NCBI GenBank assembly: GCA_028015205.1
Contig: CM051513.1
Span: forward strand, 49,418,841 to 49,482,840
Direction: 5' to 3'
DNA from: Mytilisepta virgata
Lineage: Eukaryota; Mollusca; Bivalvia; Mytilida; Mytilidae
DNA: 64,000 bases
Position numbers and translations under genes: made by a program. Under the pieces are notes generated by a model, which made no database searches, had not been told where the DNA came from, and worked only from the letters and a program-made list of their open reading frames with translations. This document shows, one piece after another, positions 33,707-46,400 of this stretch (position 1 is its first letter; each line of letters opens with the position of its first letter).

Positions 33707-34015
33707 AAAAATGGGTCCGAGTCCAGTTTTTTTTCAAAATACTGCGTCCAAAGACCGCGTTAAGATATCCTTGCGTCCGGGACTCGCTTGTAGAAATCCC
33801 TAATACGACTTAAGTAGCACCTGAATCCCACGTACAAAAAGGGGGTTATACCCTCAAATATTGCTAGACGTTACGTCGGATGTTCGTTCCTGTTACAACA
33901 ACAAATGTATATGCGAGGGTAAGATCTATAAATTTTCGAAAGATATTAGAACAGATCTTTAATGTTTTGTCCTACCTTGTAGTTTATACTAATCTAAGAC
34001 CACTATCGATTATTT

Positions 34016-34348
34016 TATACACCATTCCAGTTAACTTGCTTTAGTTATGCCATATTAGAAATAAAGTTTTTAAATTTATACTTTTTAGATAAACATAGAA
34101 ATATCCTTAACGTTAAAGTGTTTTATTTAATGCAACTTAGTAAATTCTAGAAATAAAGATATTTAAATTTACATCCATAAAATTAGTAAGGAAAATATTG
34201 GCATAAATAAATGAGTTAAATCTCTTATAAGTTAGTAAATTTTATAAATTAAAACAATTTAATGCAATATAGTGCATGATATTGTATTAATTAAGTTTTC
34301 TTAAGCATTGCTAACTAACTAATATAAGTCCCCTATACGCTTCCGTAG
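34016..34348 (-). repeat. Non-autonomous dispersed repeat, copy 2 (inverted)
   Basis: Reverse complement of the 7265-7692 repeat: ends with CCCTATACGCTTCCGTAG and begins TATACACCATTCCAGTTAAC. It lacks the internal partial duplication of copy 1. Confidence 0.7.
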
Positions 34349-35261
34349 AGAACATACTACATTTAATCTTCAAAATGTGTATTTTATTTTGACATCAGTT
34401 TAGCGAGAACAAATTAATTAATTTTACGGCTTTACTGTCATCACTTGTGGTATTATTTTATCACAGCTGCAACCACTTATCAGTAGTTTTATAGGTTATA
34501 GCAGAAAATTATTTGATACACCAGCGTAAATTGATATGCATAAAACAATTACATTTACTTGCAATGTTTTGGCACAAAATGTTTTAAATATTTAATCATT
34601 ATAAGATTATAACAGACAGATTACATAATGTAGTATTGTAACAGAAGGCTTGCCTGCAAGGATAAGAACAAATGCAAAGCGACCAAGAACACTTTCTAGA
34701 ATGTTCGGATTTAAGATAAAAGGGAGTAGTATCGATGGGTTAATGCCACAACCTCGTAACTGAAATTTTTTAAATTTCGAGATATGTTATGTTGATGAAA
34801 TTAGACATGCATCAATCTATTATGGTCAGATAATTTATTTATTCACATTCTTTTTAAATAATTTGTAATGTAAGTGAAATGTCAAAACCTAGTATTTTGA
34901 GATAATAGGTGTTGAAAAACCTGTAAAGTCCAGTAGTTATTTGTCAAGAGAAATTTTATCTGAACATTTGTATGGACATTTCGAGCAATCTTGTGTTTGA
35001 ATCTCTTATGCTCTTACCATTTTTCCACTTGCGCCGATGCACTCTTTTTTTTGCTTTACGTTTTTCTTTTATGTTTCTGGTTTGGCTTTTCTTTTTCTAT
35101 TGTTAACTTTTCTCTTTGGGTTGTTACAGTTTGCCTGCTTTCTTGGCGTGACAAAAGGTGAATTTGCTGTTTTCTCTTTGTGTGAATCACAATTTTCTAT
35201 ACCCCAATCTTCTATGGCTTTACATCCATCATAGTGTTCTATGCGAGGGATAGCTTCAGAG
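34349..35261. other. Non-coding
   Basis: No supported gene. A hydrophobic 65-codon frame at 35037-35234 is a poly-T artefact. Confidence 0.4.
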
Positions 35262-35609
35262 AAAGCTGAATTTTCAAAATTGGTCTTTCTCGATCACTGG
35301 ATAAGATCATAATCTCAGTTGTAGTGTGTTTGCGGCAGCAAGTGGCAAAGCATCTGCAAGATCAGATGTCCAATGTCCCTCTCCTCAAAGATAATGAATA
35401 TTTTGATCATAAATTGTTTTTGCGTTCTCGGGATCGTGGTCTCCGACTACCAGAAATTTGCTGTAGGTGTCAAAATTAGACTCATGATCGTTACAGATAA
35501 GCTATCGAAGTCCACAAGCGCCATCTAATTGGGAGTGACTAGTATTGATTGCATTAAAAAGGCAATTTCCATCACCTTCAGTTTCAATTAGTCTCAGTCC
35601 ATTGCTGAA
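35262..35609 (-). pseudogene. OTU-like cysteine protease domain (degraded)
   Basis: The minus strand reads GLRLIETEGDGNCLFNAINT. GDGNCLF is the hallmark of OTU proteases, with the catalytic Asp and Cys. After QLDGACGLR there is an in-frame TAG. Further on, GHWTSDLADALPLAAAN and, in another frame, ILSSDRERPILKI match the C-terminal part of OTU-like domains that occur in invertebrate mobile-element and vertnin-like proteins. OTU enzymes cleave ubiquitin chains. At least two stops and one frameshift make it a pseudogene. The parent gene or element is not visible. Confidence 0.7.
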
Positions 35610-36428
35610 CAATAGTCTCTAAATTCCTTGTGTGAGTGTCATACAATAATTGACGTGCTCGAAATGTAATAATACTTGAATGCTTTGCCTCTGCTAAGGC
35701 ACTTCTATTGGGACTTGCTGTGCCACTTTGTGATTTCTTAGGCGACATAAACAGTTTCCTTTTTGCAAAAATTCCAATGTTTCACTTTGAAGACATTTGT
35801 TTAGTCTACCTGGAGATTTCTGTTTACTTTTATTCAGATTTTCTGTTTCTACAGATCAGTAGTAAGTGCACTTACAACCAAATTCCATTCAAAGAATAAC
35901 AAAAATATTGCATTCAAGAAAGACTTAAATGCACTAACAACAATTTTGACCAGCATGTGGTGACACTATTAGAAAGGTTTAAAAGGCCTTAAGTGGTTAT
36001 ATGACTCTTCCGTTTAAAGGTATTGCATAAAGCACTTACGACTAATGAATTTTGATAGATAATTTAATTAATTTAAGAGACAGCGTTCTAATTTTTTGAC
36101 ATGTTATCAGATTCCACCTACGTTTTCATAAAAAAAAGCGAAAATCAAGAAAAATGCACTTACGACATTCTGGCATTAACCCTATTGTTTGGAAATAAAA
36201 TCAGTTACGGATATCAATATTTCCAGTTACGTATATCCACGACAATTTATCTTTTTCAGTTACCCATATCATCGCGTTTTTCTGGACGGCCGATTTCTCC
36301 CTTTAGCGATTGAACTATGAAAAAATTCGATAGTATTTCAGTTTCAAATTTAGTGATACGTTAAAAAAGACACGAAATACCGAAATATAATGCATAATTA
36401 CTACACAATCGACAAAAGAAATACTTAC
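35610..36428. other. No gene recognised
   Basis: No supported feature; short frames only. Confidence 0.4.
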
Positions 36429-36447
36429 TAGAAACATCGTCTGCCAT
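36429..36447 (-). CDS. Candidate first coding exon (MADDVS), minus strand
   Basis: CCCAAGATGGCAG gives a good start context, and six codons later TCTA|gtaagt is a strong donor, in phase 1. About 150 bases upstream are free of obvious repeats and could be the 5' UTR. It lies upstream of and on the same strand as the CIDE-N exons and could be their first exon, but no exon joins them by phase. ATGGC-type matches also occur by chance. Confidence 0.25.
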
Positions 36448-36582
36448 CTTGGGATACTCGTAACTGCAGTTGTACCTCAGTGTGATATAGCAGACATCAG
36501 GCAAGATGATCACCAAGGTGACAGATGAAAGAAATTTAACCAACCTTGATCTATCAACTGTCCTTAGGTGCTCTTGCTTCAA

Positions 36583-38400
36583 AGTGTATCAGTCAATACC
36601 ATCAACTGAGCAAGATGTCTGCTAGAGTAAGATATTTTATTTTGCTTTACATGAGGAAATGAGCAATTCTGACTCTCGTTATGATTTTTTTCTTTTTATT
36701 CCTTACAAATGTTGTGTGACTGCTAGACTATTACTATTTCCTGCTTTAAGTTATAGTTGCTGAGAAACGGACATAATCAAGAAAATGTTACACAGATTTA
36801 TCAAAGTCACTGAACCGTGAAATTGAGGTCAAAGTTTGGTGATACCTGTAAGACATGTTCACCTAATGTATCTATACACAAACTATTGATTCCCGTGTCA
36901 ATGTTTTGAAAGTCACATGATCATGAACATGAAATCAAGGTGAAGTGACACCTGATAAGACTAACACGTGTATCTTCCAATATATTTGCACATATAATAT
37001 AGTTAACATATCCTTATAGATCCTGGGAAAGGACCTCGTCACAAAAAATGTGACACAAATTTACCAAAGCCAGCCAACTGTAAAATTGAGGTCGCGCAAA
37101 TCAGCTTATTGAGGGGAAATCAATGAAAAATACTCAGATCAGCAATCTAAAATACTAAAATTAAGGGCTCGATTTCTTTGGCCGTCATCATGTAACAACT
37201 TGTGCAATAGAAAAAATTCAAATCAGAATTTGAATTATTGAGGATGAATATGTTTTATGAAATTTCACACGTTTAGGTCGATACGTTTCTTTAAATGCTG
37301 GAATTATCGATAAGTTAACACTATCCGAACCAGTCCGACATGTTTCCATGTTTTTTCCCCTTCATCTCCACTTCCGTTCTAAGGATATAATTGGTTAGCT
37401 ATAAGGTGACCAAAGCTAACCGACATACTACCAATATGCACAGTAACTATACCGCAGATGATACTATAAATAAAGTACTTTTACCGCTGAATATTTTTAC
37501 ATAGTACGGACTAATGGAACAAAAAACTTTAGTTCACACTTGGATAAAACATAGAATAATAAGTTTTAGTGAGCTTTTAAAACGAACACACTTAATATAG
37601 ATTCTACAGGCAACATAACAAGAGAAGATAGGGCAAATCCGTTTGGGAAAGCGATATAATGTTTTTCATCTATTGCTTAACGAGAAAAAAATCTCTCCCT
37701 CCAAATAGGGCGGAGGGGCATCCTCGCCCCTCAAATCAATGATTTTTAATTACTAGTATTTCAAAATCCGTAAAAACATTTATCCCTTTAACAAGTTTTA
37801 ATATGCAATGTTCAAATCTCATAAATCATTTAATTCCATACCCCGTAACCACATATAGTTCTAATTGCCTATAAGGAGACGCAATAAATGATTTTAAAGA
37901 TTGCCCGGGATATTGTGGGTGGGGGGGGTCCCTCGTAAAAAATCAACAAAAGAAAGAGATTCTTTGCCCTTAATTATAAACATTTTTTTCTTTGTGAAAA
38001 GCTCAGATATCCTAAGAGTTCATGTCCCACCCCTTTAAACACTGGGTGTATTATCAGTGTTTCTGAATAGCTTCTAAACTGCTGGCGGGGATAATTATCC
38101 CCATGACAAAACCTAGTGAATGCACAATTGGTATTGTTCGCGGGGATAATTTACTATTCCCGGAAGATAATAAATTGTTATATATCATAAAAAAATTCTC
38201 CAATAATATTTTAACTCTTTTTTTATTTTAAGGGACTTGTTTATTATGTTCCTTGCTGGAAAAGAAAAAAAAATTACTTTCGATCCGTTTTTGTCTATAT
38301 CTGTTATCGTTTTTGAGATATAAGGCGACGCGATAATTTTTGAAACCAGTTGGTTTTTTTGTCTTTTTTATAGGTGTTAGTTGGTTTTTTTGTCATTTTT
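36583..38400. other. Non-coding
   Basis: No supported gene. There is a G run at 37921-37928 and an inverted pair GGGGATAATTATCCCC (38086-38101). Confidence 0.4.
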
Positions 38401-40204
38401 AGCTCACCTGACCCAAAGGGTCAAGTGAGCTATTCTCATCACTTGGCGTCCGTCGTCCGTCGTCGTCCGTCGTCGTCCGTTAACTTTTACAAAAATCTTC
38501 TCCTCTGAAACTACTGGGCCAAATTGAAACCAAACTTGGCCACAAGCATCATTAGGGTATCTAGTTTGAAAAATGTGTCCGATGACCCCGCCTGCCAACC
38601 AACATGGCCGACATGGCTAAAAATAGAACATAGGGGTAAACTGCAGTTTTTGTCTTATATCTCAAAAACTAAAGCAATTAGAGCAAAACTGACATGGGGT
38701 AAAAATGTTCATCAGGTCAAGATCTACCTGTCATGAAATTTTCAGACGAATCGGTCAACCCTTTGTTGGGTTATTGCCCCTGAATTGTTAATTTTAAGGA
38801 AATTTTGCAGTTTTAGGTTATTATCTTGAATATTATTATAGATAAAGACAAATTGTAAACATCAAAAATGTTCAACAAAGTAAGATCTACAAATAAGTCA
38901 ACATAACCAAAATCATTGATTGACTCCTTATAGGAGTTTTTGCCCTTTAAAGACGGCATCCGGCATAAACTTTCCTTTACAGATCTTTTCCTCTCAAACC
39001 ACTAGGCCAATTGAGACCAAACTTTGGTGGAATGGTCCTTGGGTGGCCCCCTTCCAAAATTATGTCTGGCATCCCCGACTTCCAACCGACATGGCTGCTG
39101 TTACTAAAAATAGAAAAAAAGGGGGGTGAATTTCAAAAATCTTCTGATATGAAACTACAAGGCCAGTTGGAACCAAAGTTGGCAGTAATGGTTCTTAGGA
39201 GGTTCTCTTTCAGAAATATGTCCAATGACCTTGACCGTTAACCAAGATGGCCGCCACAGCCAAACTTAGTTTAACATAGGGCCCTATGGGAAAATTCATT
39301 GAAAAATCTTCTTGTCTTAAACCACTTGACCAATTGGAACCTGACTTGGCAGCAATGGTCCTTAGATGGTCCTCTTACAGAGATGTGTCCGATGACCCGG
39401 ACTGTCAACCAAGATGGCCGCCACCACCGAAATTAGTTTAACATAGGGCCCTATAGGAAAATTCATTGAAAAATCTTCTTGTCTGAAATCACTTGACATA
39501 TTGGAGGAGCATTGGTCCTTAGGAGGTCCTTTTTCAGAAATGTGTCTGATTTCGTGGACTGTGAACCAAGATGGCCGCCACAGCAGTCCTTAGTTTAACA
39601 TGGGAAATTCACTCAAAAATCTTCTCGTCTGAAACCACTAAGCCAATTAGAATTAGACTTGGTAGCAATAGTCCTTATACGGTCCTCTTTCAGAATTTTG
39701 TGCGATGACCCAGACTGTCAACCAAGATGGCCGCCAGACCTGAACTTAGTTTAACATAGGGCCATATGGAAAAATTCATTGAAAAATCTTCTTGTTTGAA
39801 ACCACTTGACATATTGGAGCCAGACTCGGCAGCATTGGTCCTTTAAGGAGGTCCTCTTTCAGAAATATGTCCGATCACCCGGATTGTCAACCAAGATGGC
39901 TGCCACACCGACCTTTGTTAAATATTGGACCCTATAGGAAAAATTCATTTAGAAATCTTCTTGTCTGAAACCGCTCAACCAGTTGGAACAATACTTAGCA
40001 GAAATTGTCCTTAGATGGTTCTCTTTTAGAAATGTATCCGATGACCTGGACTGTCAACCAAGATGACTGCCACAGCTGAAATTAGTTTAACATAGAATCC
40101 TATAAAAAAAACAGCCAAATTGACTGCAACACTTAAATTTTTAGGTCTGCTCAAGGTGTAAAGTTAAATCCAGGTGAGCGATACAGGCTCTTGAGAGCCT
40201 CTAG
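38401..40204 (+). repeat. Dispersed element with internal tandem array, copy B
   Basis: Begins AGCTCACCTGACCCAAAGGG, itself part of a palindrome with TCAAGTGAGCT. GTCCGTCGTCGTCCG follows. It ends CCAGGTGAGCGATACAGGCT and GAGAGCCTCTAG. From about 38980 to 40095 about seven units of about 165-170 bp repeat CAACCAAGATGGCCGCCAC and TAGTTTAACATAGGGCCCTA. Non-coding. Confidence 0.8.
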
Positions 40205-40442
40205 TTATAGGTATTCTTGTGTTAAAACGAAATTAAGAGTTGTCTTTCTTTATATATAGATTTAATTTTATTAGGTGAGTAAGGAGTATGCATCCTCCTA
40301 AGCCAGGGTTTTGTATCCACGTTCGTTCCTACCAAGGCCGATATGGAAAATGCCATGCATTGATCTATTTATCACATATTTAAAAAAAAAGTAATAAAAA
40401 GGGTTTTAAATTTTTAAAAAATGGAGAAAACAACACACCAAA

Positions 40443-40502
40443 AAATATGGATTTTCGAGGGCCAATACGGATTTTCGAGGGCAAATATGGATTTTCGGGA
40501 CA
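40443..40502. repeat. Short 24-bp tandem repeat (about 2.5 units)
   Basis: ATATGGATTTTCGAGGGC recurs at 40445, 40467 and 40488 with small changes. Confidence 0.6.
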
Positions 40503-41983
40503 AATAACCGACTCTGACTTCCGGCTATTATTGGACATGCAAAAACGTACATATTTGCACAAAACATGTGATAATAGATATCATTTCATTTGCTTGGTCA
40601 TAAATTCAAACTACACTGACATGATGTTGGGAGGATGTATCACGGCAGGTAATAAGTCTTTTTTATTATTTTTATTTTATGAAACCGAATGCATTTTATT
40701 ACACCATACAATAAAATCAGTTCTCGTAAGGGCTAAGAAATATTGGGATATATCTCTGCCAATGCAGCATGTCAATTGGAACATTCTATGGCTGTAAAAC
40801 TCAGGTCACAAAAATACACATATCACGATTTTCAAGTAACCTCTACATTAAGTATGGGAACAATTTCCCCATTTTTGTTTCTGAAAAACAAAAAATTATT
40901 GAATACAATGTAAGACATTCGCAATATCAGTTACTTCGTCTGGGAGACTTCGTAACTGTTCACTGATACTTATTATAGTAACAGTTATTACTCGTTATAA
41001 TCTTAACTTCAAAACATTTGGATAACCAAAAAAATTAGAGTATATCAGATATTAAAGGACAAATCCAGAACATAAAATATCAAACCTTTCAAAATGCCAA
41101 ACAGTTTGACCGTACTTTAATGCCGCATCATTGGTGAAGCAGTAAACTGAAAATTAATTGGTTTGATTAATCCAGAATCCCATCAGCGACCTTCAACACA
41201 TACGACAGTCATCGAGATCATTAATATTAGTTATCTTTGAAAGAATTCTAAGAAAAAAAATGAATAAGTTTGTGATTTTTCTTATTTTGAAGGACTCACT
41301 ATAACTACCAATGACTGGATAAGGATGATGTCTACCGTTTATTGGATGTAGGTATGAAATTGTTATTGAATGCAAGTCCTAATTACGATACAATGTAAAA
41401 CAAATGAACGGTATGTTATTATACAAAATATCAGGATTACGTTGGACTGTTGAAATTCTATACGTTTTCCAAAACTACGCAAGGATATACAAACATGATT
41501 TCATGAAATGATTTATTAAATCAGTAATTCAGCTATTTACATATATTCTTATATGATTGTTAACTGGAATTTATATAAATATTTTCTCTGTAATATAATT
41601 GTACATTTTTAATATAATTGTTCGTAAGAAAGATTCCTATCCTGTAACATCACAAACAGATACAGATTGTATGAACAATAGACAAATATTAGATTGTTCC
41701 GGTAAAAAAATATCGACCTTTGACTTGCACAAGCAGTAAAGTGTACCACAACTAAAAAACGTATGTTATAAAAGACAAGGCGGAAAGAGCGGATTAAGTA
41801 CTTGCATACAGTACATGAAGCGATTTGATGAATAATTAATTAAAAAAAATAATTCCTAGCAGTTATATATTCGTTGGAGATTTTGATATGATTAACATTA
41901 TTTGAGCAAACTTTTATCCCGAGCGTGGGTAAAAGTTAAGCAATTAATGTCACCTATATTAAAATCTAATACGAATATATGAC
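40503..41983. other. Non-coding
   Basis: No supported gene. The 116-codon frame at 40447-40797 has no motif. Confidence 0.4.
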
Positions 41984-42350
41984 TCCCATGAATTGGCAAC
42001 CGACTTTTACAGTATTTGAAAGATGTTGGACTGTATTCGAGAATATAGTCTGACTGCATTCTTGAATAGAGTCCAATAAATTTAATTTTGTTTATATTTT
42101 TTGATTGATGTTAATTTATTTAATAGCGTATCTGTGATATTATTTTCCAAATTTCGTCTGTGATATAATTTTTGATTTTTGAGATTCTTGTATTGTTTTA
42201 TTGTTTTATTTTCTCCTTAAATATTATTTGTAAATAGTTCATTCGTTTTAGATAGTATTTGTTTTAATCATACTTAATTTAATTAGTTCTCGCCGTGATA
42301 TGGCTTAAATGTCGCCCACACGGCGTTAAACAATAATCAATCAATCAATC
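41984..42350 (+). mobile_element. 5'-truncated copy of the 10.6-17.1 kb LINE family
   Basis: From 41995 the sequence matches the end of ORF2 and 3' UTR of the full-length LINE (GAAAGATGTTGGACTGTATT; GGCTTAAATGTCGCCCACAC). It ends in the same hairpin and TCAA tail. A 10-bp TSD, AATATATGAC, is at 41974-41983 and 42351-42360. About 10 unmatched bases lie at its 5' junction. Confidence 0.88.
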
Positions 42351-42859
42351 AATATATGACAAAAATGGAAATTTGTTACACGAAGTCGTATTGTGACGGC
42401 CATTTGAATTTGGAACTTCTGAAAAGAAATCGAAACGGTAAAAAAGTAAACCCAATAAGTTTGATCACAATAAAACTTACTTTTCATTTGATTTTATTGT
42501 ACTTTGGAGCACAAAAATGTCCAAACAATTGAAGTATTTCCCCGTTCTTTGGTGAGATTCGAAAGAATGACATTGTAATTTTTACTATGACGTCAGCCGC
42601 GTGCAATCCATAATAAATCGGAAATTTAATACATATGATTTTGCAAAGGAAAAGCAGCATACCATTTTAGAATACATAACAATTGTGTGTGTGACGTATA
42701 TATCATTTTTCCCACAATCTTAAATTTTCTTTAAAATTTGTTCTAAAGACGCTATTTCTGTGTCAGGTATGTAATGAATGTAGTGTACATGGTGAACACC
42801 ATTCATAAAACTGCAGTAAAAATGGATTTTCACATTGATTAAGTCTCTAAAAATTTGTT

Positions 42860-43126
42860 TGTTTGTTTGTTTAGTTGGGGTTTTACGCCGTTTTCAGCAC
42901 ATTTGGCTATTTCGCGGCGGCCAGTTTTTATTGGTGGAGGAAGCCGGAGAACCGGAGAGAACCACCGACCTTCGGTAGGAAAATTGGCAATCCTTGTCAA
43001 TTTAGATCGGAGTCGAACACACCCCGCCACAGCTGAGATTCGAACTCACAATCCCAGTGTTGACAGGCTAGTGATCATTAGTAGTCATGACGAACTACCT
43101 AGACCACTCGGCCACCGAGGCCCCTG
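42860..43126 (-). mobile_element. tRNA-derived SINE with LINE-like tail
   Basis: Reading the minus strand, GGGGCCTCGGTGGCCGAGTG and TGGTCTAGG form a tRNA head with a box A (TGGCCGAGTGGTCTAGG) and box B (GTTCGAATCTC). The class II-like variable spacing suggests a Ser- or Leu-type origin. The 3' end, CGCCGCGAAATAGCCAAATG then ACGGCGTAAAAC, matches the terminal hairpin of the LINE at 17088-17130. The tail is a CAAA repeat. The TSD is AAAATTTGTT (42850-42859, 43127-43136). It lies 213 bp past the phosphatase stop codon. Confidence 0.85.
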
Positions 43127-43338
43127 AAAATTTGTTATACTTTCACTACTTGCTTAAGGACATATCATGGCTTACATTTGTACATATAAAACATGAATTG
43201 AAAATTTAAATCACATAAATTTTAAGTCTACAATTCCGTGTATATAAATAGAATAAACAAGTAGTGTTTATAAATAGAAATAAAAATCCTTTGATATTTA
43301 ATATTACATCTACACATGTTTTCGACCTTCGAACATAA

Positions 43339-43413
43339 CTAGTTACAGTATATATTGTCACAAGAATACAATATGTGATCAGCAATGGCTTGATAACACT
43401 TCTGATACTCCTC
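43339..43413 (-). CDS. RPTP exon p: terminal coding exon
   Basis: 75 nt, phase 0. Reads EEYQKCYQAIADHILYSCDN and IYCN, then TAG (43341-43339). Acceptor TATTTCAG. The EEYQ..Y..I segment is the usual end of RPTP D2. An ATTAAA signal lies about 40 nt downstream (43302-43297). Confidence 0.92.
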   Translation of the reverse strand, partial: EEYQKCYQAIADHILYSCDNIYCN

Positions 43414-46400
43414 CTGAAATATACATCATATTAAGTATTTATTTATTTATTATGAAAAGAGAAAATTGTGGAAACATTTCTACGATACCAATGTTTATGT
43501 ACAAAATGTCTTCATTTGGTCGATTTACGACGATTTAGCTGTGTTCATGCTCAAAGCCTAAATATTGACAAAGGAATACCGAAGCGACAAAACAAAGGCA
43601 AGAGAATATAACCCTAAAAAATGCCACAGCGATACATGTATAACTAAAAGAATAAAAAATATTTAATAAACCAAACAAAAATAGAACAAGACAGCACAAA
43701 CTAAAGAACTAGCAAAATTAACTCCCATTAAAACCGGGAGTGACATCAGGTGCTAAACACAAATTATCACTGCTTTAATATGATATTTGAATATATTTCC
43801 ACAGCATGATTACTCTGATTACTACCTACCAAAGAAGAACAAAGCTGCGGTCTTCGAATCTGAATGTGCCTTACTGCAGTGAATATATCAACCTCGTCAT
43901 CTAAACTTATTTGCTGTATGACATTAAATACTGCACAGAAAAGACCACACAAGGATGCTCCATCTCTAAAAAATAGCGATATAATGTCAGTAACTTTGAA
44001 TCAACCGTATAAAATTCAATTCGAATAAAAATATTACATTTGGATTTTATTATCATTTTACCTCTACATTCAAAGAACTTTAAATTACGCCAGTAGAAAA
44101 AAATGTTTATTGGAATATTTGTGAGCAACATAATATATAGTATGATTTAAATAACCACAATAAAGATTATCTGTCAAAAAACACAATCAAAACATACAAT
44201 TTAGTATAATTTTGAAATTCATTTGATGTTTTTCTTTTTCAAATAAATTATTTGATACGAATTTGAATGCACAGGATGTATACACTTCGTCGATTTACGG
44301 GTCATCAGTTGTGCTCAAGGGGTACATTGTTTAAAACTAGAGAAAAAATGTCAAAATGACCAAACGGTTAAAGCCAAAACCATCCGAGGACAAAATTATG
44401 CAAAGAAACTCCTTAGTTTTTATAAAATGTAACATTTTTGTGAGATTAAATTTAAAGTATCAATTTCGGGATAATATCTAGATACTAGCACGGGAGCCCA
44501 ACCCACAGAGCTGCCTCGGGCGTCCCTACGTGGCGGATAGGGGAGGCGCTCTGATCGGGAGGCTATCAGGTCATTATATGGAAAACATGACCGCGGAACA
44601 TAGTGTGTAACGTGTTAAGATAATGTCGCTCACTGGACGCTAAATACCCTTCTGTTGTTTTCGAAAAGAGTAGGCTAATGACCGCTACAGAGGCTAAATT
44701 ATCTGACCCTTCCTAACCATCCACCCCTTTGACAGTGCAGTCAAAATCGATTCTCTTTGTGGTCGTCCCATCCCTATGTGAATTGTTTTTGGTAAGTTGT
44801 TGAAGCTCTGCGGAAGCATGAAATATCAATCAATTGAAATACTAGAAACTGAGCGAGTTATACCCTCGGGGACTTGGAGTCGATGTGCTCAAATATCAAA
44901 ACTACATTCTGATACGCAATTTTTTATTTAATTGTACATTTAGTTGCCAAATTTATTTCAGTTTGTACTCTTACAGATTGTGTTTGGTCATAGTTATGTT
45001 CGGTCGATTTGTGTGTCACAAATAAAACTGTATGATATGAAAGAAACAACTACACACGCAGAGTAATACAACTCGACTAAAACATCTAGGCAATACTATT
45101 TTAATAAAAACAAAGATTTAAAAAAAACAAAGTAAATTTTGGTGAATTTCAGCTTAGTTGCAAGATAAAAATGGCAGACGCTGTTTTTTTATAATTAAAA
45201 AATCACCAGTGAAATCATGGTTTAACGGTAATACGGAAATTTCTGTAGTAAAAAACTGATTGAAACCCTAAGAGTATGTACATGCATTTTGGAGAAATAT
45301 TTGATTATGCTGATGGGATCTTTAGATTCATTGATACCTACTTGCTGGTGACAACAACTGGTTCCTTTGCCGACGAATTTAAAACTGCAGTAACCATCTC
45401 TCTAAGAGTTTGTATTCCTTTTTGGTTATGCCCTTTTATTGTCACTTTTGGTTGAATGACAGTTATAACTCTGTTATCGGCTTCCTTCTACAAAGAAATT
45501 ATTTGTTATGGTCAGTATAGTTAAGTTATGTATAATATGTATACATATATCATATATGATATCAATACGGTGTTCAAATGTACCTTAATTTTATATCTAC
45601 CATCAGGACATTAATCGTATTTTCAACGATTCTGATTAAATAGCGTTGAAACAAGCATATCTTGAAATCTACCAAAATATTCTCATAAAATAGAAAAATT
45701 ACATAAAATTTAAAACAATCATTTTGAATTGACTGGTGTCACAAAAGCATTAATCAAAATCAAAAGCTCAGCTGAAAGTTCATGTCTCAATGACAGTGAA
45801 GGTTCATCTCTATCAAGGTGCACATTAAAAATTATCTAGACATTATCCTTCCTCGTGTATATCTTGAATGAAAGAAGAAAATAATGTTCACTTCTTACAG
45901 ATGTATTTTTCACAGACACGACTGTCGATGTGATGTTACTCTCAGAACTGACTGACTGACACACGGTAACAAACTGCTCAACAGTTTTGGACATTGACAT
46001 TGTTGGTAGCCACAATGCAGCCTGTGAATAAATTTTAAAAACACTAATGATAATGACTCAATTATTACAGTGACTGCACTTCTGTTGTAATAACACTATG
46101 AGTATAAAGGAAGAAAGGGCGATAAGCACTCTTTCCCCTTCGATAAAAAATATCTCAGGTCAAAATCTTCCATCTCTTATAGCGGTAGATATATAGGTTT
46201 ATTTCTGATAAATTTATATTGCCTCTACAGGAGAAATTACCGTTACGTTGATCTTACCAAGGATAAAAAAATGTGTGAGTCTTCCAAGGAAGACATGTGT
46301 CGCCTGCGGACGTCAATTTTTACAAAAGATATTAAAATTTTCTAAAAATGAATATATATATATGCACACCTTTGCATTAAGGTTATTGCACAGAGAAAGT

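Noticed and set aside
42990..43124. Functional tRNA gene
   Set aside because: Box A and box B are present, but the acceptor stem is not closed and the segment is fused to a SINE body with its own tail.
42839..43127. ORFs on both strands at 42.85-43.1 kb
   Set aside because: They lie in a tRNA-derived SINE.
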